Positions 51,672 to 60,357 of a DNA stretch of 64,000 nt are shown one piece after another. Both the position numbers and the translations under genes were made by a program. A model generated the notes under the pieces. The model saw only the letters and a program-made list of their open reading frames with translations, had not been told where the DNA came from and searched no databases. Source of the stretch: JAJFFW01 sp038534195 (GTDB lineage Bacteria; Pseudomonadota; Alphaproteobacteria; Caulobacterales; Parvularculaceae); assembly GCA_038534195.1 (NCBI GenBank), contig JBCAXE010000013.1:17544-81543 (forward strand). Reading direction: 5' to 3'. Each line of letters opens with the position of its first letter. Position 1 is the first letter of the stretch.

Positions 51672-52859
51672 ATGAATAATTATTTTGTAGCGGTCGGTGC
51701 GGCGATCTTCATTGCAGGGTGCGCCAATGCGCCAAGCGCAATTCCAACCCTGCCAAGGAGCGAAGCGCCGCCGAGCGCTGCGACTGTCGCAGACGCGCCG
51801 GCTGAAGCGCCGGACGGGGCCATCCGCGCGATTCCGATGCCGTCGGCGCCGCTCGATCAATCAAAGACGTTTACGCGGATCGTTTTTGCGTCCTGCGCGC
51901 AGCAAAACGAAGATCAGGCGATTTGGGACCGCATCGCGGCGGAAAACCCGGAACTCGTCCTTTACATCGGCGACAATGTGTATGGCGATGTTCGCTCCAA
52001 CGATCCGGCTTTGCCCGAGTTGAAGGCCGCCTATATGCGCCTTGCGCAATCAAAACCCTTTGCGGCCGTGCGCGAGGCGTCCCCGGTGCTGACGGTTTGG
52101 GACGACCATGATTATGGTCTCAACGACCAGGGGGCGAGTTATCCTTATAAAGAGCAATCTGAAGCGTTGTTCCATTATGTGTGGGCGACGTCTGAAAACG
52201 ATGCGCGCCGCGCCCGTCCCGGTGTTTACGGCGCCTGGATGCTTGGCGAGGAGGTTGGACGAAAAATCCAGCTGATCATGCTCGACACGCGCTATTTCCG
52301 TTCTGAATTGAAAGAAACCGATGAGCGCGGCGCCAAAGGCAAGGAACGCTATCTGCCCGATCCAGATCCGGCCAAGACCATGCTTGGCGAAGCGCAATGG
52401 GCATGGCTGGCGGAAGAGTTGAAAAAGCCTGCGGACTTGCGCCTGCTTGTCTCATCGGTGCAGGTGATTGCGGACGGCCATGGCTGGGAGGCCTGGAAAA
52501 TGCTGCCGACTGAACGCGAACGCCTCTACCGCACCATTGATGAGGCGGGCGCTGAGAAAATCATCATGTTGTCGGGTGATCGCCATGCCGCCGCATTTTA
52601 TCAACGTGACGACGTTATCGATTATCCGCTGTTTGAGGCGACGTCCTCCTCGCTCAACTTGCCCGCTGCGCGTTGGCGTGAGGAAAGCGGCGAGACCTAT
52701 GTGGAGCCAGGGCTGCACCGGTTGGGCGGCATGATATTTGAAGCCAATTACGGCGTTATTGATATTGATTGGGCGGCGAGCGCCGTCACTGTCAGTATCA
52801 AGAGCGATGGCGGCGCACCGATTGCGACAAAGACGATTGATTTAGGGATGCTGGAGTAA
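51672..52859 (+). CDS. PhoD-like lipoprotein phosphatase/phosphodiesterase
   Basis: 395 aa lipoprotein (lipobox FIAGCAN) of the PhoD/alkaline phosphatase D metallophosphatase fold. Motifs are FASCAQQNED, LYIGDNVYGD, VWDDHDYGLND, MLDTRYFRS and LSGDRHAAAFY. This shorter group lacks the PhoD N-terminal domain and resembles the alkaline phosphatase D-family proteins found next to phytase and phosphodiesterase genes. ATG 51672 follows GAGGA. An upstream open frame reaching back into the M28 gene is not used. Confidence 0.9.
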   Translation: MNNYFVAVGAAIFIAGCANAPSAIPTLPRSEAPPSAATVADAPAEAPDGAIRAIPMPSAPLDQSKTFTRIVFASCAQQNEDQAIWDRIAAENPELVLYIGDNVYGDVRSNDPALPELKAAYMRLAQSKPFAAVREASPVLTVWDDHDYGLNDQGASYPYKEQSEALFHYVWATSENDARRARPGVYGAWMLGEEVGRKIQLIMLDTRYFRSELKETDERGAKGKERYLPDPDPAKTMLGEAQWAWLAEELKKPADLRLLVSSVQVIADGHGWEAWKMLPTERERLYRTIDEAGAEKIIMLSGDRHAAAFYQRDDVIDYPLFEATSSSLNLPAARWREESGETYVEPGLHRLGGMIFEANYGVIDIDWAASAVTVSIKSDGGAPIATKTIDLGMLE

Positions 52860-52926
52860 TTCCCTCCGGCGGCGCTGTCCCCTAGCTACAGCAACTCCCC
52901 AATCATTGAATTGGGTCGCTTATTGT

Positions 52927-52948
52927 CACGCCAATTTGGTTTGGCGTG
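52927..52948. terminator. Inverted repeat in a convergent gap
   Basis: CACGCCAA (52927-52934) and TTGGCGTG (52941-52948) form a perfect 8-bp stem with a 6-nt loop, between the PhoD-like gene and the convergent AHSA1 gene. No long T-run follows either arm, so it is a tentative bidirectional terminator. Confidence 0.45.
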
Positions 52949-52967
52949 CGCCCGCTTGGCGTTTCGC

Positions 52968-53420
52968 CTACTCAAAAAGCTTGTCGAGTTTGGAAAATGC
53001 GGCGGTCCATCCGGCGCGAACAATATTGCGCAACTCTTCATCACCCTCGACGCGCATGTCCGGGATGCCGGCATGAGTCAAAACAACCAGCGTACCGCTG
53101 TCGACAGCGCTGAAGTTGACAGTGACCAGCATCCCGTCATCCTCCACCGCGCGATAAGCGAGTTTGTGCGGCGGATCATACTCGACAAGCGTTGCGAATG
53201 ACGGGGCGTCATGCTCATTGTTAATCGTCATATGGTGGTTGTATTTACCGCCGACGCGGGGTTCGACTTCGGAGCGAACATCCGTGCACTCAGCGCACCC
53301 CCACCATTGTTTGATCTTGCTGGTTTCGATCCAGGCGTCGAATACTTCTTCAATCGGCGAACCGTAAATCCGCGTCACTGTTAGCGTATCGCCTTCCAAT
53401 GTCGTTTTGGTCTCAGTCAT
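52968..53420 (-). CDS. AHSA1/SRPBCC domain protein
   Basis: 150 aa START-like (Bet v1) fold protein: LTVTRIYGSPIEEVFDAWI at the N-terminus, VEPRVGGKYNHHMTIN in the middle and the C-terminal helix GWTAAFSKLDKL. Such AHSA1-domain proteins bind hydrophobic ligands and are very commonly paired with a small ArsR regulator, as here (15 nt downstream of it on the same strand). Ligand unknown. Confidence 0.9.
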   Translation of the reverse strand: MTETKTTLEGDTLTVTRIYGSPIEEVFDAWIETSKIKQWWGCAECTDVRSEVEPRVGGKYNHHMTINNEHDAPSFATLVEYDPPHKLAYRAVEDDGMLVTVNFSAVDSGTLVVLTHAGIPDMRVEGDEELRNIVRAGWTAAFSKLDKLFE

Positions 53421-53435
53421 GGCCGCCCTCGTTTA

Positions 53436-53771
53436 TCAGTGTCTGGATTGATTTTTGCGGGCGTCGAGATACGCCCCCACAGCGTCGAATTGGTCTTTCC
53501 AAAAGCGCTCATAATGGGCGATCCAGTTACGCGCCTCGTCGATAGGTTTCGGGTCAACCCGAATGAGAAATTCGCGCCCGGACTTCGTTCTATGGATAAG
53601 CCCGGCTTTTTCCAGAACGCCGAGATGTTTTGAGATCGCCGGTTGGGAAACGTCGTATCGCTCTGCGAGCGCAGTGATATTGCGTTCGCCTTCGGCCAGT
53701 TGCGCGAGCATGCTGCGCCGGGTCGGGTCGGAAAGAGCAGAAAACACTAAATCAAGTCGCGATTTATTCAT
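53436..53771 (-). CDS. ArsR-family winged-helix repressor
   Basis: 111 aa. The helix-turn-helix region reads LSDPTRRSMLAQLAEGERNIT, YDVSQPAISKHLGVLEKAGLI and a short wing (RTKSGREFLIRV). It has no metal-binding cysteine pair, so it belongs to the non-metal SdpR/PbsX-like subset that partners AHSA1 proteins. ATG 53771 is used in place of a TTG two codons upstream. A 7-bp inverted repeat spans the start codon (53770-53785), a likely site of autorepression. Confidence 0.93.
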   Translation of the reverse strand: MNKSRLDLVFSALSDPTRRSMLAQLAEGERNITALAERYDVSQPAISKHLGVLEKAGLIHRTKSGREFLIRVDPKPIDEARNWIAHYERFWKDQFDAVGAYLDARKNQSRH

Positions 53772-53785
53772 AACCAAATGGTTAT
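53770..53785. promoter_or_regulatory. Probable ArsR operator
   Basis: ATAACCA and TGGTTAT flank an AA spacer; the repeat overlaps the ATG of the ArsR gene (53769-53771) and is followed by AT-rich ATATATT on the upstream side, consistent with an operator in the promoter. Confidence 0.6.
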
Positions 53786-53844
53786 ATATTAGCGCGTATT
53801 TGTCAATCGCTGATTTGCCCGGACTGAATTTTGGCTTGTTGCGT

Positions 53845-54396
53845 CTAGGCGCTTTGGGAGGGCGCTTCCGCGACTTCCTTAAGGTTAGCGAGCCCTTCTT
53901 CGTACGACTTGCCGATCATCTTATCCATAAAGAAGCCGAAGAAGGTGGCCATAGGCTGTTTCAGCGTTGGGACGCCCTCACGCATATTCGTGTCCAACGC
54001 CCAGACGACCTTTGAGGCCTCGCCCATTGCGGCGATATCGAAGGTGGCGCGCGCTCCACCCATCTCGCCGAAGTCAAGCGCGGTCACGAGTTGACGTGGC
54101 GGCTGCATCGCGATGATTTCCTGAGAGCCGGACCCGACTTCACGCTTCTCGCTCGACCACGCCATGCGCTGGCCGACCCCGTCGCCGGAAAATTCATATT
54201 TTGCATCGGGATCGAGTTTCGCCCAAGGGGACCACTTATCCCACTCAACGAAATCGCTGATCAGTCCAAAGATCTTTTCAGGCGGCGCGTTAATGACGGT
54301 TTCGCGTTCCACATGAACCTTGTCAGGCCACAGATAGCCGAGCACGAGCACGGCGAGAATAAGGATGGCGAGGAGGGTGAGGATTAATTGCAGCAT
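53845..54396 (-). CDS. SRPBCC (polyketide cyclase-like) protein with membrane anchor
   Basis: 183 aa. A single N-terminal hydrophobic helix (about residues 2-24) is followed by an SRPBCC domain: VERETVINAPPEKIFGLISD, WDKWSPWAKLDPDA and a C-terminal long helix ending SYEEGLANLKEVAE. It is a lipid- or metabolite-binding fold on the membrane surface; the ligand is unknown. ATG 54396 has GGGAGCG upstream; the longer frame to 54438 adds a non-conserved stretch. It lies between the ArsR and rplS genes. Confidence 0.85.
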   Translation of the reverse strand: MLQLILTLLAILILAVLVLGYLWPDKVHVERETVINAPPEKIFGLISDFVEWDKWSPWAKLDPDAKYEFSGDGVGQRMAWSSEKREVGSGSQEIIAMQPPRQLVTALDFGEMGGARATFDIAAMGEASKVVWALDTNMREGVPTLKQPMATFFGFFMDKMIGKSYEEGLANLKEVAEAPSQSA

Positions 54397-54507
54397 GGCG
54401 ACGCTCCCTTGCGATAGACAAAAGCCGGCGCCCGCCACGCGGCGGACGCATAACGCAACTTTGGTGAGCCCTCAGGTCCCTAAATGTCGATAACGTGAGG
54501 CCGGCCG

Positions 54508-54888
54508 CTATTCAGCGTTCTTGGCCTTGCGCGTGTAATCGACCTTTTCTGCGATCCGCGCGGACTTTCCGCGCCGCTCGCGCAGGTAGTAGAGTTTGGC
54601 GCGACGTACTTTGCCGCGGCGAACAACCTTGATCGAGTCCACAAGCGGCGAATAAATCGGGAAAACGCGCTCGACGCCTTCGCCGAACGAAATCTTGCGC
54701 ACTGTGAAGGCCTCGTTAAGGCCGCCGCCCTGACGGGAAATGCAAACGCCTTCAAATGCCTGCAGGCGTTCGCGCGTGCCCTCGCGCACTTTCACACTGA
54801 CGCGCAGCGTATCGCCCGGGGCGAATTCCGGCACGTCTTTGTTCAGCTCTTCCACATGCTCTTTTTCGAGCTGTTCGATAATGTTCAT
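54508..54888 (-). CDS. rplS: Ribosomal protein bL19
   Basis: 126 aa large-subunit protein located at the 30S-50S interface. Characteristic stretches: MNIIEQLEKEHVEELNKD, PGDTLRVSVKVREG, RLQAFEGVCISRQGGG and SPLVDSIKVVRRGKVRRAKL. The start ATG 54888 overlaps the trmD stop by four bases (ATGA), the conventional trmD-rplS junction. Confidence 0.98.
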   Translation of the reverse strand: MNIIEQLEKEHVEELNKDVPEFAPGDTLRVSVKVREGTRERLQAFEGVCISRQGGGLNEAFTVRKISFGEGVERVFPIYSPLVDSIKVVRRGKVRRAKLYYLRERRGKSARIAEKVDYTRKAKNAE

Positions 54889-55643
54889 GATCCGCGATCC
54901 TTGTTCTTTCTTTCGCCGGATTGGACCGCCGCCTCTTCGGCTTGCCTGTGGCGTTCCCACAGGTCCGGTCGTCGCGCGCGCGTTATTTGCTCCGCCTGCC
55001 GCCGTCGCCAGTCAGCGATCTTTTGATGATCGCCTGATAATAAAACCGGCGGGACGGCTAAACCCTCGAATTTTCTAGGGCGCGCATATTGGGGGTATTC
55101 CAATAGGCCTGCGCCCATGGCCTCTTCACCGAGCGAGAAGCTTTCCTCGCCCAGCGATTGAGCGCAGCCTAATACGCCGGGGAGAAGCCGGACGCAAGCC
55201 TCAATCAGCGCCATGGCGGCGATTTCCCCGCCCGCCAGCACGAAGTCGCCGATCGACACTTCCTCGACGGGCCGCGCCTCAAATAAGCGCTCATCGACGC
55301 CTTCGAATCGGCCACACAGCGCGATCAAGCCGGGCCCTGCGGCGAGGGCCCGCGCGCGCGCCTGGTCGAAAGGCTTTCCGCGTGGCGAAAGGTAGAGAAT
55401 TGGCCGATTGTTTCGAGGAACGCTGTCGATTGCAGCAGCCAGAATATCGGCCCGCATGACGAGCCCGGCGCCGCCGCCGAAGGGCGGCGCGTCTACAGAG
55501 CCATAGGAATTGTCGGTAAAGTCGCGAATGTTGACTGTATCGAGCGTCCAATGACCGTCAGCGCGCCCACGGCCCAGGACCGAAGCGTCGAGGGGGCCTG
55601 GAAACAGCTCCGGGTAAAGGGTGAGAACGCTCGCCTGCCACAT
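54885..55643 (-). CDS. trmD: tRNA (guanine-N1)-methyltransferase TrmD
   Basis: 252 aa SPOUT methyltransferase that methylates G37 of tRNAs reading CNN codons. The SAM-binding knot has LSPRGKPFDQARAR, LCGRFEGVDERLFE and SIGDFVLAGGEIAAM; the N-terminus is the standard FPGPLDASVLGRG. Downstream rplS overlaps it; upstream is the serine protease gene instead of rimM. The C-terminal extension after residue 225 is basic and variable. Confidence 0.97.
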   Translation of the reverse strand: MWQASVLTLYPELFPGPLDASVLGRGRADGHWTLDTVNIRDFTDNSYGSVDAPPFGGGAGLVMRADILAAAIDSVPRNNRPILYLSPRGKPFDQARARALAAGPGLIALCGRFEGVDERLFEARPVEEVSIGDFVLAGGEIAAMALIEACVRLLPGVLGCAQSLGEESFSLGEEAMGAGLLEYPQYARPRKFEGLAVPPVLLSGDHQKIADWRRRQAEQITRARRPDLWERHRQAEEAAVQSGERKNKDRGS

Positions 55644-55685
55644 GGGCCTGAAGTGGCACGGGCGCCAAGCGGAGGCAAGCGCGGC

Positions 55686-57455
55686 TTATGGCGACGCAGG
55701 TGTTTGCGTTGCGGTTTCGTTGACCGTTGGGCGCATTACCTCGCGCGCATGCACAGCGGTCGCTTCGATGAATTCCGGCTCCTCACAAGCGGCGATCGCG
55801 CCAGGCTTTGCGACGGCGCAGGTCACGAGCTGGCGCAGCGCGCCGCCGGCGTTGCCGACGCCTTCCAGCGCAGCGTTAATGATCGCCGGACGATCATGGG
55901 ACGCCGCCAGCGCGGCGGGTGTGTCCGCAGGATCCCATTCCAGATAACCGATCAGGAAGTCGCGGCTGGCGCGGTCACAGTTGGTTGGCCGCTTGAAAAT
56001 CACGTGAACACGTTTTGCGTCGTTTTCCGCTGCGGTCAGGCGAATACTGGCGGTGGAACGATTGCGGATCACCTCCAGCTTGTCGGCGCCGACCGGCCGC
56101 CAGAATACGGTCAAGGGACAATACCCATTGGCGCTGTTCACTGCGTAATCGAACCCGTAAAGGACAGTGTCCTTGTCGGGATCGACCGTGAATGTCGTCT
56201 CGCGGTATTGCCCTTTTTCCGGGATGACGAACGCGGTCTGGCGGGCGCTCAGCGCGCCGGCGGCGCCCGTCGCAGCGTTGAGATCAGAAGCGCCGACGAC
56301 AAACCGCTGCAAATTTTCCGAAAATTGAACAACGCCGTCCTGCGTTGCGAACGGGGCGTTTGCGGTTAAGTCGATATCGCTGACGAGCCGCCGGTCGTCC
56401 GGGCGGTCTTTTTCAACCACGTAGGACTCATAAAACGACCAGGGCAGCACCGCACCGGCGCGCGCCCAATGCTCCAGCCGTTCCTCCCACGCCGGACGGA
56501 AGAGCTCGGCGAGCCGCGTTTCCTCACGCAGCGGCTCAAGGAGATCGCGCAACATGTCGGCGCGCTGGGCGAGACCGTCGCCGTTGGAGTCTGACCCGTT
56601 GACGCCGTGCGTATGAATACCGACGACTTCACCAACTGCGTTCAGCACCGGACTGCCGGAATTGCCGCTGGCGGTCGCCATGCGGTGAATGATCAGATTG
56701 GCGATCGCGGGGTCGCGCGCACTGCGTATATTATCGACTGGTGCAATCATGGCGGCGACGACGCCGCGTTCGGCGCGGCTGTCGGCCTTTGCGCCTAATT
56801 GCCCGCCGCCAACCCGGTCGCGGGGGAAACCGATGATGGCGATCGGGTCGCCCGCGCGCATACCGTGCAGCGTCTCTTCAGATGCGATCGGAAGATCAGG
56901 CCCCAGAATGTTCTCGCCCGCCTCGTCGAACGGATTGACCACGATTACGCCGGCGTCGAACGGTGTTTCTTCCACAGCGACGACGCGCGGACCGCTAAGC
57001 TCTGTGTCCCGGCGAACCGGCTGATAAGCTTCAACTGCTTTTGTGAACGATCCGAAGCCCGCATGTTTGCGCACGGCGCTGACAGAAATTGCCACGCCCG
57101 TATACTGATTAATGATCTCGACTCGCCGGTTCGGGTCGTCGATAGGCAATCCGTTAACCACGTGGGCCGCCGAAGCGAGGATGCCGCGCGCGCGATCAAC
57201 CACAAAGGCGGTGCCGTTTGGATTACCGTCGACGCGCACCAGGTAAACTGATTGGTCAGCCGTCTCGATGGTTTCCGGGCGAATGATGGCGGCGAGCGCC
57301 GATTGCGCCTCGATACGGGTTTCAGCCAGAGAGGCCGAGATCTCCGCTTCCAGCGCCCGAGCGGCTTTCCGGTCGCCGTGCCGTGTGAACTCGCTATAAG
57401 CGAGGCCGATCGCCAGGGCGACGATCACCGCCAAAAACAATACGCGTTCCAACAC
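55686..57455 (-). CDS. Membrane-anchored trypsin-like (S1C) serine protease with an unassigned C-terminal domain
   Basis: 589 aa. One N-terminal membrane helix (about residues 3-20), then a trypsin-fold domain with H98 in LASAAHVVNG, D167 in TPFDAGVIV and S266 in ATASGNSGSPV, an intact triad. Residues after about 320 form a separate region (with C-terminal cysteines in GYCPL, TNCDR, VTCAV and AACEE) that I do not recognise; no PDZ domain is apparent. It probably acts in the periplasm, tethered to the inner membrane. The start is GTG 57455 with a purine-rich GGGGTTGAGGG before it. It lies between rimM and trmD, which are usually adjacent. Substrate unknown. Confidence 0.8.
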   Translation of the reverse strand: MLERVLFLAVIVALAIGLAYSEFTRHGDRKAARALEAEISASLAETRIEAQSALAAIIRPETIETADQSVYLVRVDGNPNGTAFVVDRARGILASAAHVVNGLPIDDPNRRVEIINQYTGVAISVSAVRKHAGFGSFTKAVEAYQPVRRDTELSGPRVVAVEETPFDAGVIVVNPFDEAGENILGPDLPIASEETLHGMRAGDPIAIIGFPRDRVGGGQLGAKADSRAERGVVAAMIAPVDNIRSARDPAIANLIIHRMATASGNSGSPVLNAVGEVVGIHTHGVNGSDSNGDGLAQRADMLRDLLEPLREETRLAELFRPAWEERLEHWARAGAVLPWSFYESYVVEKDRPDDRRLVSDIDLTANAPFATQDGVVQFSENLQRFVVGASDLNAATGAAGALSARQTAFVIPEKGQYRETTFTVDPDKDTVLYGFDYAVNSANGYCPLTVFWRPVGADKLEVIRNRSTASIRLTAAENDAKRVHVIFKRPTNCDRASRDFLIGYLEWDPADTPAALAASHDRPAIINAALEGVGNAGGALRQLVTCAVAKPGAIAACEEPEFIEATAVHAREVMRPTVNETATQTPASP

Positions 57456-57685
57456 CCCTCAACCCCTTCAACTACGCTATATCCATTGTCTTGCGCCTCG
57501 GGCCCGCTCCCCAAAGCTTAACAAGATGTAAGGAGTGTAGCGCGCAAACGGCGCGGGCGCTAGTTCTGGCGGGAAGGGTTAACGAGCATGAATCCGCCTC
57601 TTTGCCGGACACCAATTGCATCATGCATCCAAAAAAATCGGTGGTTCGACGGCAGTCTTTGGCGCAAGGGTACGCCGCTGTGGAA

Positions 57686-58207
57686 TTAATGCTGCGCTTG
57701 ATCCCCCGGCAAAAACGCCGCGTTCACTGTTACAGTCCCGCCCTTTAAATCAACGTCCGGCGCCGCTTCCTTCGTAAACGGAACAAGGTGCGCGCCTTTG
57801 TGGCCTGGAATTTCGCGAAGCTCCAACAGATCGCCTGCGCCGAAATTGAGAACGGCGGCCACGATGCCGGCGGGCGCCCCCGTCTCGGTGACGGCTTTCA
57901 GGCCCACGAGGTCTTCCATGTAATATTCATCCTCGTCGGGCGGCGGCAGTTTCTCGCGGTCGATGAAGAGTTTCACGCCGGCGAGCGCCATTGCGTCTTC
58001 CCGGCTTTCAATTTCCGGCGCGCGGACAATCACGAGGCCCGGCTTAACTTCGCGTACAAATGTCAGTGTAAAGCGGCGTCTTCCGTCTTCGCTCTCTACT
58101 GGCCCGTAGGCTGCGATGTTCCGAGCGTCGGCGGTGAAGGTTTTGATTTTCGCCTCGCCGCGCACGCCATGGGCGCCGGCAAACGCACCGAGACAAACGC
58201 GGCTCAC
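57686..58207 (-). CDS. rimM: Ribosome maturation factor RimM
   Basis: 173 aa 16S processing factor that binds uS19 during 30S assembly. Features: VCLGAFAGAHGVRGEAKIKTFT (N-terminal barrel), then the PRC-like barrel DEYYMEDLVGLKAVTETG and VPFTKEAAPDVDLKGGTV. GTG 58207 overlaps the stop of the MFS gene (GTGA), and gives the usual length; a start at 58267 would add non-family residues. A 230-nt gap (57456-57685) separates its end from the protease gene; nothing is recognised there. Confidence 0.95.
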   Translation of the reverse strand: MSRVCLGAFAGAHGVRGEAKIKTFTADARNIAAYGPVESEDGRRRFTLTFVREVKPGLVIVRAPEIESREDAMALAGVKLFIDREKLPPPDEDEYYMEDLVGLKAVTETGAPAGIVAAVLNFGAGDLLELREIPGHKGAHLVPFTKEAAPDVDLKGGTVTVNAAFLPGDQAQH

Positions 58208-59436
58208 TGCGGCGTCGCCCGGAACAGGCGTCCTTTTTCGCTGAGGAGCGCCACCAGTAATGCGCAAAGGCCGAGAACAGCGAAGCCCATAACGATCGGC
58301 GTTGTCGTGCCGTTATAAAACCGGCCAATGATCGCGCCGAGAACGCCGGCGAGCGTCGTGCCGGCGAAACCGTTGGCGGCCGCCGCTGCGCCGGCGATAT
58401 GGCCCATAGGCTCCATGGCGAGCGCGCCGCAATTCGGACCGATCAGGCCGAGCGCAAAGAATGAAAAGCTCATAAAGATCATGAACACCGCAAGATTATC
58501 GCCCATCGTGGTGGCGATCGCCAGATGCAGAATATTGACGATGACAAAGAAGAGAATTGCTGCGTGGCAAAGGCGGCGCATGCCGAAGCGGCCCACAAGC
58601 CGCGCATTCGTGAGCGTCGCCGCGGCCAGTGCGGCGGCGACGGCTGCGAAGGCGAGCGCGAAGAAATCGCCGATGGCGAAGGTTTCAAGAAAGATTTGCT
58701 CAGAGGCGCTGATGAACCCGAAAAGCGCACCGAAGCAAAGCGCTGAGACGATCGTGTAGCCGGCCGCTGTGCGGTTGCCCAGAAATTCTCCGTAGGCGGC
58801 GAGAATGTGTTTGAGGTTCAGGACCGTGCGCTTTTCCGGCGGCAGGGTTTCGGGCAATCGCATATAAGACCATAAGGCGATCACCGCGCCGTAAAGCAGC
58901 AACACCACGAAGATGCCGCGCCAGGGCGCCGCGAAGAGAACAAGCTGGCCAAAACCCGGCGCGAGGATCGGCGCCGCCATGAAAATAGTGATCGCGAGCG
59001 ACATGACTTCCGCCATGCGCCGCCCCGACACCTGATCGCGCACGCTGGCGATGATGGCGACGCGGGTCGCCGCGGTGGTCACCCCCTGAAACGCCCGCGC
59101 TGCGAGCAACAAGACAAAGCTTGACGCCACGATGCTGAGCATCGACGCAACGACATAGCCAATGAGCGACAGGAGGAGGATCTTGCGCCGGCCGAAGCGG
59201 TCGACGATGGGGCCGAAAAACAATTGCGCGACGCCGGTGCCGACCACATAGACGGCGACGATCAATTGGCGGTCATTATCGTTGGCGACGTTAAGCTCTT
59301 CGCCGATAATCCCGAGCGCCGGCAGCATCATGTCGATGGCGAGCGCATTGAGCGCCATCACCGCAGCGGTAAACGCCACCAGCTCGGTGAAGGCGAGCGG
59401 TTTGACGGATTTCACCGAGGTGGTCATCTGGTCCAT
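58204..59436 (-). CDS. MFS multidrug efflux transporter (Bcr/CflA type)
   Basis: 410 aa with twelve hydrophobic segments. Signatures include MALNALAIDMMLPALGIIGEEL (TM1), the motif GPIVDRFGRRKILL (loop 2-3) and LAARAFQGVTTAATRVAIIA (TM4 region), which place it with drug-H+ antiporters of the Bcr/CflA group. Substrates are unknown. ATG 59436 is preferred over an upstream frame with basic residues that covers inverted repeats. It occupies the place before rimM where rpsP is usually found, and overlaps rimM by 4 nt. Confidence 0.93.
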   Translation of the reverse strand: MDQMTTSVKSVKPLAFTELVAFTAAVMALNALAIDMMLPALGIIGEELNVANDNDRQLIVAVYVVGTGVAQLFFGPIVDRFGRRKILLLSLIGYVVASMLSIVASSFVLLLAARAFQGVTTAATRVAIIASVRDQVSGRRMAEVMSLAITIFMAAPILAPGFGQLVLFAAPWRGIFVVLLLYGAVIALWSYMRLPETLPPEKRTVLNLKHILAAYGEFLGNRTAAGYTIVSALCFGALFGFISASEQIFLETFAIGDFFALAFAAVAAALAAATLTNARLVGRFGMRRLCHAAILFFVIVNILHLAIATTMGDNLAVFMIFMSFSFFALGLIGPNCGALAMEPMGHIAGAAAAANGFAGTTLAGVLGAIIGRFYNGTTTPIVMGFAVLGLCALLVALLSEKGRLFRATPQ

Positions 59437-59474
59437 GCTGGTCACGGGCTTTTTACGTAAGGTGAGGCGCGAGG

Positions 59475-59505
59475 GTCCGGTTTTGACGGTAAAAAGAAAC
59501 CGGAC
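59475..59505. promoter_or_regulatory. 9-bp inverted repeat between divergent MFS and helical-repeat genes
   Basis: GTCCGGTTT (59475-59483) and AAACCGGAC (59497-59505) are perfect arms with a 13-nt centre. A second imperfect hairpin (CACCTT with AAGGTG) lies at about 59506-59530. Position upstream of the efflux gene suggests an operator or a leader RNA. Confidence 0.5.
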
Positions 59506-59598
59506 GCAAGCACCTTTTCGTAAGGTGTTGCAGATCACAGTCTTTTCGGGCGGTCGCTGTCACTCTTTATGGCGGAGCGCAATCGAAGGAGAAACGCC

Positions 59599-60357
59599 GT
59601 GCCTTTCAAATTTTTGCTGGTCGGTCTGATCGCCTTCTTTTCATCTGTCCCGGCGCATGCATCGGCGGTGGGCGGGACGCTCGCTCTTTACGAGGCCGGG
59701 CGCTACGACGACGTGGTAACGCGCGCCGAAACCGAGGCGAATGCGGCGAGTTTCGTTCTTGCGGCGCGGGCGCTCAATGCGGTCGCCTATTTCGCCGACG
59801 ACCGCAAAGAGGCGCGTCGCGCGGCGGCTCGCGCGCTTGAATTTTCTGAAGCGGCGATTGAAGCCGCGCCCGATGATCCCGAAGGCCACCTTCAAGCGGC
59901 GATCTCAATGGCTGTACGCGGGGCCAATATGGCGCCGGCGCGCGCCTTCTTTTTGGGCCTCGCTCGCCGGTCGCGTCGCCATATCGACGACGCGCTCGCC
60001 TTGAACCCCGACAACGCGTGGGCGTTGTCCACATCGGCGGCCTGGCGGCTCGAGGTGGCGCGGCGCGGCGGCGGGCGCCTTTACGGCGCCGATCCTGATG
60101 AGGGGTTTCGGGAATTCGTTCGGGCCCGCCAAAATGATCCGGATAACATCGTGATCGCTTATGAGTGTGCGCTGCGATTGCTTGCCAGCGAAAATGTTGT
60201 CTGGCGACAGGACGCGCTTGAAGCGCTGGAAGTGGCCCTAAACGTCGCGCCCGCAACGGCTTTCGAGGCCGACATTCAAGCCCGTGCAAAAGCGCTGCAA
60301 TCTGCTATGACCAAGGGAAGAAAAGCAGAATTGGCGTTTATCGCCGCCCAACCTTGA
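59599..60357 (+). CDS. Secreted helical-repeat (TPR-like) protein
   Basis: 252 aa with signal peptide (FKFLLVGLIAFFSSVPAHA). The rest is α-helical with TPR-like pairs: TLALYEAGRYDDVVTRAETEA, RAALEFSEAAIEAAPDDPEGH, RRHIDDALALNPDNAWALS, ending with a helix-rich tail. The RLYGADPDEGFREFVRA stretch resembles TRAP-associated/periplasmic TPR proteins. GTG 59599 follows GAAGGAG with ideal spacing. The stop shares one base with the next start. Function unknown. Confidence 0.8.
   Translation: MPFKFLLVGLIAFFSSVPAHASAVGGTLALYEAGRYDDVVTRAETEANAASFVLAARALNAVAYFADDRKEARRAAARALEFSEAAIEAAPDDPEGHLQAAISMAVRGANMAPARAFFLGLARRSRRHIDDALALNPDNAWALSTSAAWRLEVARRGGGRLYGADPDEGFREFVRARQNDPDNIVIAYECALRLLASENVVWRQDALEALEVALNVAPATAFEADIQARAKALQSAMTKGRKAELAFIAAQP

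Noticed and set aside
55551..56369. 272-codon plus-strand open frame across trmD and the protease gene
   Set aside because: Shadow of two genes with clear family motifs.
57456..57685. Small genes in the gap between rimM and the protease gene
   Set aside because: Short frames exist on both strands but none has a ribosome site with a recognisable product; I saw no terminator hairpin either.
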